Part shown: piece by piece, positions 30,366 through 39,466 of the stretch
How positions within the stretch are numbered: position 1 is the first letter of the stretch
Layout of the letters: each line of letters begins with the position of its first letter
Origin: Bacillota bacterium
Lineage (GTDB): Bacteria > Bacillota > Limnochordia > Limnochordales > ZCTH02-B6
Assembly: GCA_017577945.1 (NCBI GenBank)
Contig: PKQS01000009.1
Coordinates: 124,001 to 188,000 of the forward strand
Direction: 5' to 3'
DNA length: 64,000 nucleotides
The notes under the pieces: generated by a model
The model's input: only the letters and a program-made list of their open reading frames with translations
Databases searched by the model: none
What the model was told of the DNA's origin: nothing
Made by a program: the position numbers and the translations under genes

Positions 30366-30989
30366 TCACCGAACCCAGTGCTTGTCGCCCGTGTCTTCCG
30401 TTACGCCGGCTTCCTGGACGATTTCGTCGTCGATGGCGTCCAGCTCGTCGTCGAACTCGTCGTCGAGCTCGCTCTCGCCGGCTTCCCAGAGCTCGAAGCC
30501 CTTCTTCTTGTCGTCGAACGCGTCGCCTGCCGCATACACCGGCACCCACAGCGTCGTATCGCCGATGACCTCCGCGGCGTAGCCGTCTTCCACCGCCACC
30601 TGCACCACACCGTCCGCGTCCAGGGAAACTTCCGTAGCCCGCGGGTGCCGCGTGGCGGTCAAGCGGCAGGAGGGGTTGGCGACTCCCGCCGACGAGCCGC
30701 CGATGAAGCGCACCGGCAGCCGTTCCTCGAACTCCACCGTCTGCACGGACACCGCCGTCTGCACGCGCCCGGTGGCGTCGTCGATGTACGAATACCAGAC
30801 GTGGATGTCGTAGGAGCCGGCCACGACGACGTCGTCGCCGTCCATGCTGGACGCGTAGCGGTGGTTGGTGATGCGGCAGCCCAGCAAGTCCTCCGGGTGG
30901 TACTTGGTGCGGAAGCGGTGCAGGCGCGCACAGCTCCGCTTGCCCCGGGCACAGACGGCTTTGACGAAAATCTCCCGCAAGGTGCCCAT
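30366..30989 (-). CDS. cotE: Outer spore coat protein CotE
   Basis: The 207-residue protein matches CotE, the morphogenetic protein that places the outer coat. Its N-terminal part reads LREIFVKAVCARGKR, then HPEDLLGCRITNHRY and the core GSYDIHVWYSYIDD, all typical. The C-terminal 50 residues are strongly acidic (Asp/Glu runs around DDEFDDELDAIDDE), as in Bacillus CotE. The ATG at 30989 fits the family start (M-x-x-x-REI); a GTG at 31001 is closer to GGAGG and is an alternative. It lies between an amidoligase gene and the ATP-grasp genes on the same strand. In Bacillus cotE is next to mutS, so the context is different here. Confidence 0.93.
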   Translation of the reverse strand: MGTLREIFVKAVCARGKRSCARLHRFRTKYHPEDLLGCRITNHRYASSMDGDDVVVAGSYDIHVWYSYIDDATGRVQTAVSVQTVEFEERLPVRFIGGSSAGVANPSCRLTATRHPRATEVSLDADGVVQVAVEDGYAAEVIGDTTLWVPVYAAGDAFDDKKKGFELWEAGESELDDEFDDELDAIDDEIVQEAGVTEDTGDKHWVR

Positions 30990-31058
30990 CTCCGCGTTCA
31001 CTCTCCTCCAGCGTGAAGCTTGTTGTATGCTATGGAGGCCGCGCTCAGGGTGTTCCGC

Positions 31059-32444
31059 TCAGCTGGCGAGCCAGCGCTTTTTTATGTCGACCCGCTCGTT
31101 CCAGCGCCGCTCCTCGCTCACCATCTGGTGGACCAGCGCCAGGTGCTTGTGGAACTCGCGGGCGACGGGCGACTGCTGCAAGTCGCGCCAGAGGGCGAAA
31201 AAGTACGGCCGGAGCGTGGGCTTGTCGGCCGCGTAGAACGCCCGCTGGTTGTCGAGCGACAAGAAGACGTTGCGCCGGAGCAGCGGATAGTCTTGCGCCA
31301 CCGCTTTGGCCAGGCACAGCACGGCCGCAGCATAGTGCGGCGACACCACCCAGCTGCCGGGCGTGCGGTACTCGAAGCCGCCGTGCGGCTGCGGCCGCCA
31401 GTCGCCCAGATAGCCGTAGCGGGGCCGCCGCAAGCGGGAGCTGACCGGGTTTTCGAGCATCAGAACCGGCAGCGCCAGGTAGTTGTCCAGCGCGCGCAGC
31501 AGATCCGTCGAAAGCCGCACGTTGCTGAAATGGATGTGGCCGCCGATGCTGAAGCTGCGCAGCGACGTCCCGCCGGCTTCGAAACTGATCCGGCGCCCCC
31601 GCACCGCGCTGGCGGCCTTGGCGATGGCGCGCCGCAGGTTCTCGACGAGCTCCAGCGGGTCCGGACTCGGCGGCGGCCGCACTTCGGCCAGCGGGTAAAT
31701 CAGCACGCCGTTGCGCTTGAAGCAGGCGCGATCGAGACCTACCACGCCCCAGCGGGGGAAGAAGCGGGCGGCGCTGACGGTGCGGCCGGTGCGGCGGTTG
31801 CGCAGGATGAACTCAGGGTCGGCGCCCAGCACGACCTCGGGACCTGGCGCCAGCCCGTGTGCGGCGGCGACGGCCTCCTGCGTGGCCGCGACGTAAGTGA
31901 CCATCGCCTGGGCGAAGCGGCGAGCGAGGCGCGTGTCCAAAGGAGGATCGGGCAACACCCGCACGACGATGCCTTTGCCCGTGCCGGCCAGGTCGACCGC
32001 GCCGAAGTGGAGCCCGAGCGCGTACACCGCGCGCCGGGCCGTCTCCCGCAGCTTCACGATGGGTCCGGACGTCCACTGGCTCACATGGCGCCAGCGGCGC
32101 CCGACGCGCTGCATGACTCCAAGGGTGCGCAGGTCAAACACGTACACGCGCCAGCGCGGCTCGAGGGCCGGGTTGGCGGCGAGATCGTTCAGGCGCAGAA
32201 AGGCGGCCATGTCGGCGCCGCGCGCGTTGGCCACGGCCTGGGCGGCGTTGACGACCCAATGGCCTTCGTCGGAGCCGTGCACGGCGCCCCAGCGGAAGAC
32301 GCAAGTCCAGTCGCCGGGCAGCAGCTTGTCGGACAAGACGAAATCGGGCAAGTTCGCGACTAAAGCCGGGTGTGGAGCGCGATCGCCGCAGATGAGCAGA
32401 CAAGTCAACGGGAAGGCCCCCCGGGCCGAAGCTGGTCGCGCCAT
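31059..32444 (-). CDS. Putative amidoligase, phiEco32-like COOH-NH2 ligase type 2
   Basis: The protein of about 461 residues shows the COOH-NH2 ligase type 2 pattern, a glutamine-synthetase-like fold predicted to form amide or peptide bonds: LGADPEFIL, YPLAEVRPPP, and the metal-binding GGHIHFSNV, followed by YGYLGDWRPQPHGGFEYRTP. An N-terminal domain of about 200 residues (DFVLSDKLLPG and later motifs) precedes it. Related proteins occur next to YheC/D genes in spore formers. The ATG at 32444 has no clear ribosome site; a TTG at 32408 follows GGGGGGCC and may be the real start. It sits between rqcH and cotE. Confidence 0.85.
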   Translation of the reverse strand: MARPASARGAFPLTCLLICGDRAPHPALVANLPDFVLSDKLLPGDWTCVFRWGAVHGSDEGHWVVNAAQAVANARGADMAAFLRLNDLAANPALEPRWRVYVFDLRTLGVMQRVGRRWRHVSQWTSGPIVKLRETARRAVYALGLHFGAVDLAGTGKGIVVRVLPDPPLDTRLARRFAQAMVTYVAATQEAVAAAHGLAPGPEVVLGADPEFILRNRRTGRTVSAARFFPRWGVVGLDRACFKRNGVLIYPLAEVRPPPSPDPLELVENLRRAIAKAASAVRGRRISFEAGGTSLRSFSIGGHIHFSNVRLSTDLLRALDNYLALPVLMLENPVSSRLRRPRYGYLGDWRPQPHGGFEYRTPGSWVVSPHYAAAVLCLAKAVAQDYPLLRRNVFLSLDNQRAFYAADKPTLRPYFFALWRDLQQSPVAREFHKHLALVHQMVSEERRWNERVDIKKRWLAS

Positions 32445-32477
32445 ACACTATGCAAGGGGACCGGACGGTGACTTCAG

Positions 32478-34298
32478 CTACGGCGCGCCGGGCGCGCTCC
32501 CTTCGGACGCGGCCAGCAGGCGTTGCACGCGCTGCTCGTCGGGGGTCACGAAGAGGGTCTGGTAGTGCTCGTAAAGGACCATGCCGGGCCGCGCCCCCTT
32601 CGGCTTGCGGACGTAGCGGGCCCGCGTCCAATCGACGGCCACGTTGCGGGAGCTGCGGGCGCGGCTGAAATACGCCGCGAGCTCCGCCGCCTCCCGCAGC
32701 GCCTGTTCGGACGGCTCCTTCCCCGCCGGCTTCAGGATGACGTGGGCACCGGGCAAATTCTTGACGTGCAGCCAAATGTCGTCGGGCCGGGCCGTGTGCA
32801 GCGTGAGGCGGTCATTCTGCCGGTTGCTGCGGCCGACGAAGATGAGCGAGCCGTCCGACGCGCGCACCTGCAGCGGGCGGGCGGACGCCGCGCGGGACGC
32901 GGAGCTGGCCTGCTTGGCGCGGCCTGCCCCGCTGCCGTCCTTCTTCGCGGCGGCGCCGGCCGGCAGCACGCCGGCCGCCTGCAGCTCAGCTTCCAGTTCC
33001 TCCAGCTCCGGCGTGCCCGGTGCGAGCTCAATGTGCAGCAAGGCTTGCTCCAGGTACGCCATGTCGGCGTTGACCGCATCAAGCTGCGCTTTTACCGCGG
33101 TCTGCGCCGTCTTGGCTTTGTTGTAGCGCTTGAAATACTTTTGCGCGTTGGCCGCGGGGGTCAGCGCGGGATCCATCGGGATCGTGATGGGCGCGCCGCC
33201 TTCGTAGTAGTTGGGCACCGTCGCCTCGGGCCCTTGCTTGACCATGTGCAGGCTCGCGGTCAACAGCTCGCCGAAAAGGCGGTACTGCTCCGCCTGCTCC
33301 GCCGCCGCGAGGTCTTCCTTGAGCGCTTCCGCCTTGCGCTGCAGCCGCTTCAGCGCCGCGCGCACGGCTTGCGCCAGCCTGGCGCGCAATTGTTCCCGCG
33401 CGGCCACGGCCGTCTTGTGCTCGTAGTACGCATCGGCCGCGCCGCACGGATCTGGCGCGGGCCGCAGCTTGTCGGGCGCCACATGGGCAGGCCGCCACGC
33501 CCAGAAGTCGGCCGGGCAACCCGCCTCGTCCAGGACCACCGCAGGCGAGAACGCGCCCGCTTCGGCGGCGCGCACGAGCTCCGCCAACTGGGCTGCGACG
33601 GCTGCCATGCTCCTTTCTTCGGGGACGACGGGCGCGTTGGGCGGCAAGCCCGCGGCCGCCACGACGTGCGCCGCGGCGAACGGGCTCACTCCTTCTACCG
33701 CTCCCGAAAGGAAGCGCTCCCACGAGGTGCTTGCCGTTAAGGCGGCGGCGCGCTGGACCAAAGCCTCCGCCGTGGCAGACCGGGGATCGAGTTTGCCGGT
33801 GGCCGGCGGGGCCACGTACGGCTCGCCCGGCCAGACGGCGCGGTAGCTGTTGACGTCGGATGGAGCGCGCCGCAGCGCGTCGATGATGAGGTTCGCCTCG
33901 TCGACGAGGACCAGGTTGCTGTTGCGGCCCGTCAGCTCCGCGATGAGCCGGCGGCGCGCGGGTTTGCCGTTCTCGTCATAGCCGTCTACGACAATGTGCA
34001 GCACGCGGTCAAAACCCACTTGCTCTACGGCGACGATCTTGCCGGGATCCAAGTGCTTGCGCAGCACCATGCAGAACAGCGGCGCCTGCAGCGGATTGGG
34101 CGGATCGCTGCGGGTCAGGTGCACGCGCGGAAAGTTGGGATCCGCGCTGAGCAGAAGGCGCCGATGTTCCCCGGGCCGCCAGCAGTGGAGGATGACGGTG
34201 TGCGGCATGGGCTGGTAGATTTTGTCGATACGGGCACCCACCAGCGCGTCCGCCAGCTGCCGGCGGACGGCCGCGGCGAACAAGCCGTCGAACGGCAT
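32478..34298 (-). CDS. rqcH: Ribosome quality control factor RqcH (NFACT/Rqc2 family)
   Basis: The 606-residue protein belongs to the NFACT family. RqcH binds obstructed 50S subunits and adds C-terminal alanine tails that mark the nascent chain for degradation. Visible parts are NFACT-N (MPFDGLFAAAVRRQL, LAELTGRNSNLVLVD-like segment), two coiled-coil helices, and NFACT-R (DIWLHVKNLPGAHVIL, SSRNVAVDWT). The ATG at 34298 follows AAAGGAAG. It is yloA of B. subtilis by position near yloB. Here it leads the minus-strand unit that continues into the amidoligase, 33 bases downstream. Confidence 0.93.
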   Translation of the reverse strand: MPFDGLFAAAVRRQLADALVGARIDKIYQPMPHTVILHCWRPGEHRRLLLSADPNFPRVHLTRSDPPNPLQAPLFCMVLRKHLDPGKIVAVEQVGFDRVLHIVVDGYDENGKPARRRLIAELTGRNSNLVLVDEANLIIDALRRAPSDVNSYRAVWPGEPYVAPPATGKLDPRSATAEALVQRAAALTASTSWERFLSGAVEGVSPFAAAHVVAAAGLPPNAPVVPEERSMAAVAAQLAELVRAAEAGAFSPAVVLDEAGCPADFWAWRPAHVAPDKLRPAPDPCGAADAYYEHKTAVAAREQLRARLAQAVRAALKRLQRKAEALKEDLAAAEQAEQYRLFGELLTASLHMVKQGPEATVPNYYEGGAPITIPMDPALTPAANAQKYFKRYNKAKTAQTAVKAQLDAVNADMAYLEQALLHIELAPGTPELEELEAELQAAGVLPAGAAAKKDGSGAGRAKQASSASRAASARPLQVRASDGSLIFVGRSNRQNDRLTLHTARPDDIWLHVKNLPGAHVILKPAGKEPSEQALREAAELAAYFSRARSSRNVAVDWTRARYVRKPKGARPGMVLYEHYQTLFVTPDEQRVQRLLAASEGSAPGAP

Positions 34299-34366
34299 AG
34301 ACCGCTTCCTTTCTCGTTCGCGCGAAATGCGCCCGGGGCTGCGGCGGCTCCCGGAGCGCATACGAT

Positions 34367-34375
34367 ATTGTACCA
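34367..34375 (-). promoter_or_regulatory. Extended -10 promoter of rqcH
   Basis: On the minus strand TGG-TACAAT stands about 70 bases before the rqcH start; the -35 position (TTCCTG, 16-base spacing) is poor. Confidence 0.5.
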
Positions 34376-34513
34376 TAGTCGTCCGGTGCAGGAAGGAAAC
34401 GGCCGACGGCGAATCTGCAACCAATCGAAATGTTCTCGGTTCGCGTCGCGACTTGCGCGGGCCGCGCGCTGCGCCGGCGGCGGTGTGCTCGCCGGCCGGT
34501 GGGGAGGGACAGT

Positions 34514-35263
34514 ATGCGCAAGCGAATCACGCTTTTGGTCGCCGCCGCGGCGCTCGTCCTGGTACTGGCGAGCCTTGCTCTTGCCCAGTCCCCGGCCGCG
34601 CGCTGGCGAGTGGAGACGGCCCTTTATTACATCGCCAACGGGTGGGTTGCCGAAGCCATCGAGCACTTGCAGCAGGCCGTGAAGCTGGCGCCCGGCGACG
34701 CCGAGGCGCAGCTGCTCTTGGCCCTGGCGGCGCACAGCGTCGGCGACGTCGAGCAGGCGCTGGCCGCGTACGAACGCCTGCAGGAGCTGGCGCCCGAGTC
34801 GGCGCCTTACGGCGTGCTCATGGGCGATATCTACCTTTCTCTGGGCCGCTTGGATGAGGCGCAGGCGGCGTACGAGCAAGCGCTGCAACACTTCCCTGAC
34901 TCCGGGCTCGCGCATTACGGCCTGGGGCTCGTCCTGGAAGCCCGGGGCGACGCGGCCGCCGTCGACGCCCTGCGGGCGGCGACCACGCACGCGCCGGACT
35001 TGGTGGAGGCGCGCCTGCACCTGGGGCGGCTGCTGCGCGTGAACGGACAGCTCGAGGAGGCGCTGGTGCATCTCCAGCACGCGAGCCGCCTCGACGGCCG
35101 CCGGGCGGATGTGCGCCTGGAGCTCGCGCTCGTTTACGAGGCGCTGCAGCGGCCGGCCGACGCGGAACGGGAGTTCCGCATGGTGCTGCGGCTCGATCCG
35201 ACCAACGAAGAGGCCAGCCTTGGGCTGCAGCGGCTGATGGAGGCGGCCCGGGCCAACACATGA
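34514..35263 (+). CDS. Exported TPR-repeat protein
   Basis: The 249-residue protein has a signal peptide or single anchor (MRKRITLLV, hydrophobic core, ALAQSPA) and about six tetratricopeptide repeats, for example EAIEHLQQAVKLAPGDAEA and EAQAAYEQALQHFPD. Such repeats bind partner proteins; no enzyme motif is present. The ATG follows GGGGAGGGACAGT. It lies between divergent rqcH and the Ca-ATPase gene, where B. subtilis has no equivalent. The partner is unknown. Confidence 0.85.
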   Translation: MRKRITLLVAAAALVLVLASLALAQSPAARWRVETALYYIANGWVAEAIEHLQQAVKLAPGDAEAQLLLALAAHSVGDVEQALAAYERLQELAPESAPYGVLMGDIYLSLGRLDEAQAAYEQALQHFPDSGLAHYGLGLVLEARGDAAAVDALRAATTHAPDLVEARLHLGRLLRVNGQLEEALVHLQHASRLDGRRADVRLELALVYEALQRPADAEREFRMVLRLDPTNEEASLGLQRLMEAARANT

Positions 35264-35293
35264 TCGCCGTCGCGGGCGCATAGATGTGGAGGG

Positions 35294-35315
35294 ACGCCCG
35301 CCGAAAGGCGGGCGT
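35294..35315 (+). terminator. GAAA-tetraloop hairpin between TPR and Ca-ATPase genes
   Basis: ACGCCCGCC, loop GAAA and GGCGGGCGT make a 9-base stem just before the ATPase gene. It has no T tract, so it may be a processing or stabilising hairpin rather than a terminator. Confidence 0.4.
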
Positions 35316-35340
35316 AAGGCGCCTGCGAGGTGATGGCCCC

Positions 35341-38040
35341 ATGGCCGACGACCGCTGGCACGCGCTGCCGGCGGCCGACGTCGTTCGGCGTTTGGCCACC
35401 GATGCGAGCGCGGGCCTGTCCCCGGAAGAAGCCCGCGCGCGGCTGGCGCGGTTCGGTCCGAACCAGCTGCCGGAAGCCGAGAAGCCTTCCCCCTTGTCGT
35501 TGTTTCTCAGGCAGTTTCAAGATTTCATGATCCTCGTGCTGTTGGCGGCCGCGGGCGTGTCCGCGCTTCTAGGCGAATGGCTGGACGCGGCGGCGGTGGC
35601 GGCCATCGTGGTACTGAACGGTGTCCTCGGCTTCGTGCAAGAATACCGGGCGGAGCGGTCGCTGGAGGCGCTGCGGGACTTGACGGCGCCGGCGGCGCGC
35701 GTGCTGCGGGCCGGCCGGGAACGAGTCGTGGCGGCGGAAGAGGTCGTTCCCGGCGACGTCGTCTTGCTCTTCGAGGGCGACCGCGTGCCGGCCGACGGCC
35801 GCCTCTTGGAAACGCAGGCGCTGGCGGTGGACGAGTCGGTGCTCACGGGGGAATCGGCGCCGGCGGCCAAAAACGCGGCCGTCGTGCACCGACCGGAAAC
35901 GCAGCCCGGGGACCGGAAAAACATGGTCTTCAAAGGAACGGCCGTCGCCCGCGGGCGGGGCACCATGGTCGTCACGGCTACGGGTCCGCACACCGAGATC
36001 GGCCGCATCGCCGGCTTGATGCGCGCGCTGGAGCAGGAACCGACGCCGCTGCAGCGGCGCCTGGCGCAGCTGGGCCGCTGGCTCGTGGCGGGGTGTCTGG
36101 GCGTCGTGGCGGCCGTCTTCGCCTTGGGCGTGCTGCAAGGGCAGCCCGCGTACCGCATGTTTCTCACGGCCGTCAGCTTGGCGGTGGCGGCCATTCCCGA
36201 GGGGCTGCCCGCCGTCGTCACCATCGCGCTGGCGCTGGGCGTGCAGCAAATGCTGCGGCGCAAGGCCATCGTGCGGCGGCTGTCGGCCGTCGAGACGCTG
36301 GGTTGCGCCACCGTCATCTGCGCCGATAAGACCGGCACGCTCACGCGCAACGAGATGACGGCGACACGGCTTTGGACGCCGCGGCTGGACGTAGAGGTCA
36401 CGGGAGAAGGCTACCGCGCCGCGGGGGAATTTCGCGCCGACGGCAAGGTCGTTGAACCGCTGGCGGACCCGGATTTGGCCCTGGCGCTGCGCATCGGGTG
36501 GCTGTGCAACCACGCGCGGCTGCAGCTCGCCCCGGGGCGCGCCGGCGAGTGGACGGCGCTGGGCGATCCTACGGAGGCGGCGCTGCTGGTGCTGGCGGCC
36601 AAAGCCGGACTTGGCGAGCGGCCCCGCGACCGCGTGGTGGCGGAATTGCCGTTCGACGCCTACCGGAAGCGGATGAGCGTGCTCGTGCGCGAAGGGGCGC
36701 GAACGGTGGTGATGACGAAAGGCGCGCCGGACTTGCTGGTAGACCGCTGCACGCGCGTGCGCCGCGGCGGCGCGGAGCACCCGTTGACGGCCGGCGAGCG
36801 GCGCCGGATCGAAGTGGTCGTCGACGAGATGACGAAGCAGGCCTTGCGGGTGCTGGCGCTGGCGTACGCCGTGCGCGTGGGGCCGCCGCCGGCGGGCGAG
36901 CTGCACCCGGACGAGTGGGAACGGGAGTTGGTGTTCGTGGGCCTGGTGGGCCTGATGGACCCGCCGCGGCCCGAGGCCAAGCGGGCGCTGCGCGTGGCGG
37001 AACGGGCCGGCATCCGCACCATCATGGTGACGGGCGACCATCCCCACACGGCCGCGGCCGTCGCCAGGGAGCTGGGCATTCTGGCGCCCGGCGACCCGGT
37101 GGCCACCGGCGCTATGCTGGACCAGTGGTCCGACGAGGAGCTGGCGCGGGAGCTCGGGCGCGTGTCGGTGTTCGCGCGCGTCGCGCCCCACCACAAGCTG
37201 CGCATCGTCCAGGCGCTGCGGCGCAGCGGGGAAGTAGTGGCCATGACCGGCGACGGGGTCAACGACGCGCCCGCCGTAAAGGAAGCCGACATCGGTGTGG
37301 CTATGGGACGGGCGGGCACCGACGTGACCCGGGAAGCGGCCGACATGGTGCTGGCCGACGACAACTACGCGACCATCGTGGCGGCCGTCGAGGAAGGGCG
37401 AGGAATTTACGACAACATCCGCAAGTTCATTCGCTACCTGCTGGGCTGCAACGTCGGCGAAGTGCTGACCATGCTCTGCGCGGCCCTGGCGGGCCTGCCG
37501 CTGCCCCTGCTGCCCATGCAGATCTTGTGGATGAATTTCGTCACCGACGGCTTGCCCGCCATCGCGCTGGGCCTGGATCGTCCGGCCGTCGACTGCATGC
37601 GGCGCCCGCCCCGGCCGCGCGGCGAAAGCGTTTTCGCCGGAGGACTGCACGTGCAGATCGTTCTCCGGGGCGTCGTCATCGCGGCCTGCACGCTGTTCGT
37701 TTTTCTCACGGCCTTGGCCGGCGGCGCCGGGGAAGTCCGCGCCCGCACGCTGGCCTTCACCACGCTGGTGGTGCTGCAGCTCGTCTACGTGTTCCAGTGC
37801 CGGTCGGGCGCGGCCGGCGCGCCCAATTACTACCTTCTGGCCGCGGTGGCGGCGTCGCTGGCGATGCAGCTGGCCGTATTGCACGCGCCCGCGCTGCAAG
37901 ACGTCTTCGGCGTCGTGCCGCTGGCCGGGCGAGACTGGCTGCTCGTCGCCTGGGTGACCGCGCTCTACGCCGCGGCCGGCGCGCTGGCGCACAGGACGTG
38001 GTTCGCCGTGCGGCGCCGGCTGGCGCTGGTGCGGGCGTAA
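35341..38040 (+). CDS. Calcium-transporting P-type ATPase (YloB-like)
   Basis: The 899-residue P2A-type ATPase pumps a divalent cation, most likely calcium, out of the cytoplasm. It has the actuator TGES motif (SVLTGESAP), IPEGLPAVVTIALALG in M4, the phosphorylation site CADKTGTLTRNEM, GDGVNDAPAVKEADIG, and the M5-M6 region with LLGCNVGEVLTML and MNFVTDGLPAIALG. The N-terminal 75-residue domain is of the cation ATPase N type. The ATG follows GAGGTGA. B. subtilis yloB, used in spores, occupies the same place beside yloA and yloC. Confidence 0.94.
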   Translation: MADDRWHALPAADVVRRLATDASAGLSPEEARARLARFGPNQLPEAEKPSPLSLFLRQFQDFMILVLLAAAGVSALLGEWLDAAAVAAIVVLNGVLGFVQEYRAERSLEALRDLTAPAARVLRAGRERVVAAEEVVPGDVVLLFEGDRVPADGRLLETQALAVDESVLTGESAPAAKNAAVVHRPETQPGDRKNMVFKGTAVARGRGTMVVTATGPHTEIGRIAGLMRALEQEPTPLQRRLAQLGRWLVAGCLGVVAAVFALGVLQGQPAYRMFLTAVSLAVAAIPEGLPAVVTIALALGVQQMLRRKAIVRRLSAVETLGCATVICADKTGTLTRNEMTATRLWTPRLDVEVTGEGYRAAGEFRADGKVVEPLADPDLALALRIGWLCNHARLQLAPGRAGEWTALGDPTEAALLVLAAKAGLGERPRDRVVAELPFDAYRKRMSVLVREGARTVVMTKGAPDLLVDRCTRVRRGGAEHPLTAGERRRIEVVVDEMTKQALRVLALAYAVRVGPPPAGELHPDEWERELVFVGLVGLMDPPRPEAKRALRVAERAGIRTIMVTGDHPHTAAAVARELGILAPGDPVATGAMLDQWSDEELARELGRVSVFARVAPHHKLRIVQALRRSGEVVAMTGDGVNDAPAVKEADIGVAMGRAGTDVTREAADMVLADDNYATIVAAVEEGRGIYDNIRKFIRYLLGCNVGEVLTMLCAALAGLPLPLLPMQILWMNFVTDGLPAIALGLDRPAVDCMRRPPRPRGESVFAGGLHVQIVLRGVVIAACTLFVFLTALAGGAGEVRARTLAFTTLVVLQLVYVFQCRSGAAGAPNYYLLAAVAASLAMQLAVLHAPALQDVFGVVPLAGRDWLLVAWVTALYAAAGALAHRTWFAVRRRLALVRA

Positions 38041-38062
38041 GAACCGGCGTGACCAGCGTCCG

Positions 38063-38092
38063 TTTACAAGCCCGGCCGCGATGGGGTAAAAT
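38063..38092 (+). promoter_or_regulatory. Sigma-A promoter of the yicC-mihF-gmk operon
   Basis: TTTACA (38063-38068), an 18-base spacer and TAAAAT (38087-38092) precede yicC by about 30 bases. Confidence 0.7.
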
Positions 38093-38122
38093 GACAGAAA
38101 CACCGTTAGGGATTGGGTCTTC

Positions 38123-39007
38123 GTGCTGTCGAGCATGACCGGCTACGGCCGGGCGGCGGCCGCCGACGGCGGTCTGACCGCCACGGTCCAAGTCCGCACC
38201 GTGAACCATCGCTACTTGGACATCTACGTGCGCATGCCCGCTTCCATCATGGCCCTCGAGGACGCGGTGCGCCAGGCCGCGCAGCGGCGGCTCCGGCGCG
38301 GGCGCGTGGAAATCGTGGTGGCCGTGGAGGATTCCGAGCGGGCGAGCCGAACGCTGCAGCTCGACCGGGCGTTTCTGGCGCAGGCCAAAGCGGCGCTGGA
38401 GGAAGCGGCGGCGCTCTTGGGCGTTGAGCCCCGGGTGGAGCTGGCCCATTTGTCGTTGGTCCCGGGTGTTTTTCGCCTGGAGGAAGCCGAAGCGGATCTG
38501 GAACGCGTGCGGGGCGTCGTCTTGCAGGCGCTGGAGGCGGCCCTGGATCAGGTGGTCGCCATGCGCCGGGCGGAGGGACAAGCCCTCGCGGCCGACATCG
38601 CGCAGCGCATCGACACGGTGGAGCGGATCGCGAACGAGGTCAGGGAGCGGGCGCCGCAGGTGGTGCAGGAGCTGTTCGCCCGCCTCAAGCGGCGCATCGC
38701 CGAGCTGGCCGGCGACGTCGCGCTGGACCCGGGGCGCCTGGAGATGGAAGCGGCGCTGCTGGCCGACCGCAGCGACATTTCCGAGGAACTGGCGCGCATC
38801 GGCAGCCACGTGAGCCAGTTACGCGCACTGCTGCACGGCGACGAAGGGGACGGCGTCGGCCGCAAGCTGGACTTCTTGCTGCAAGAGTTGAACCGGGAGT
38901 GGAACACCATCGGATCAAAGGCCAACGACGCCGCCATTGCCCAGTGGGTCGTCGAAGCGCGGGCGGAGTTGGAGAAGATTCGCGAGCAGGTGCAAAACAT
39001 CGAGTAG
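38123..39007 (+). CDS. yicC: YicC/YloC family endoribonuclease
   Basis: The 294-residue protein has the family start SSMTGYGRA and the end motif with EWNTIGSKANDAAIAQWVVEARAELEKIREQVQNIE shortened here to its core GSKANDA. YicC proteins are now known as RNA endonucleases. The GTG at 38123 keeps four residues before MTGYGR as in relatives; no strong ribosome site is present. It heads the operon with mIHF, gmk and rpoZ, matching yloC of B. subtilis. Confidence 0.93.
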   Translation: MLSSMTGYGRAAAADGGLTATVQVRTVNHRYLDIYVRMPASIMALEDAVRQAAQRRLRRGRVEIVVAVEDSERASRTLQLDRAFLAQAKAALEEAAALLGVEPRVELAHLSLVPGVFRLEEAEADLERVRGVVLQALEAALDQVVAMRRAEGQALAADIAQRIDTVERIANEVRERAPQVVQELFARLKRRIAELAGDVALDPGRLEMEAALLADRSDISEELARIGSHVSQLRALLHGDEGDGVGRKLDFLLQELNREWNTIGSKANDAAIAQWVVEARAELEKIREQVQNIE

Positions 39008-39022
39008 CGGGAGGTGGCGGAG

Positions 39023-39331
39023 GTGGCACGGCCCCAACTGACGCCCGACGACAAGCGCCGCGGGCTGGCCAAAGCGCAGGAGATGCGGCGCCGGCGCGCC
39101 GAGCTGCGCCGGGAGCTGAAGCGCGGCGCCATCACGCTGGCCGAGTTGCTGGCGCGCGAGGACGACGAAGCCGTGCAGAAGATGCGGGTTTCGTATTTGC
39201 TGCAGTCGCTGCCGCACGTAGGCAAGGCCACGTCGGACAAGATCATGCAGGACCTGGGGATCCCGCAAAACCGGCGTGTGCAGGGCCTGGGTGCGCGGCA
39301 GCGCATGGAGCTGCTGCAACGTTTCAGCTGA
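39023..39331 (+). CDS. mihF: Integration host factor, actinobacterial type (mIHF)
   Basis: The 102-residue protein matches the actinobacterial-type integration host factor. It has a long basic N-terminal helix (DDKRRGLAKAQEMRRRRAELR), then the helix-two-turn-helix DNA-binding part with SLPHVGKATSDKIMQDLGI and RRVQGLGARQR. It is not related to the HU-like IHF of E. coli. It binds DNA without strong sequence choice and compacts or bends it. The GTG at 39023 follows GGGAGG by 8 bases. In Actinobacteria mihF also precedes gmk; in B. subtilis this place holds remA. Confidence 0.93.
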   Translation: MARPQLTPDDKRRGLAKAQEMRRRRAELRRELKRGAITLAELLAREDDEAVQKMRVSYLLQSLPHVGKATSDKIMQDLGIPQNRRVQGLGARQRMELLQRFS

Positions 39332-39430
39332 GACGACCGGGGCAGCGACGTGCGATGACCGACGCGAGGGAGGGGCGCGGTGTAGAAAGAGCTGACCGAT
39401 CCGGATTTCGGCAACGTAGTTACGGCCGGC

Positions 39431-39466
39431 ATGGCTGATTGGCTCGACACCGCGAACGAGTCGTGA
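39431..39466 (+). CDS. Possible 11-codon leader peptide overlapping gmk
   Basis: ATG at 39431 opens MADWLDTANES and ends with TGA at 39464, which overlaps the GTG start of gmk in a GTGA arrangement. It could couple translation to gmk. The ribosome site before it is weak, so this is only a candidate. Confidence 0.25.
   Translation: MADWLDTANES

Noticed and set aside
28862..30568. 568-codon plus-strand open frame over the ATP-grasp gene
   Set aside because: It is antisense to a gene with clear ATP-grasp motifs and shows no recognisable family.
35264..35340. Manganese (yybP-ykoY) riboswitch before the P-type ATPase
   Set aside because: The 77-base gap contains one GAAA-tetraloop hairpin but not the conserved loops of that riboswitch.
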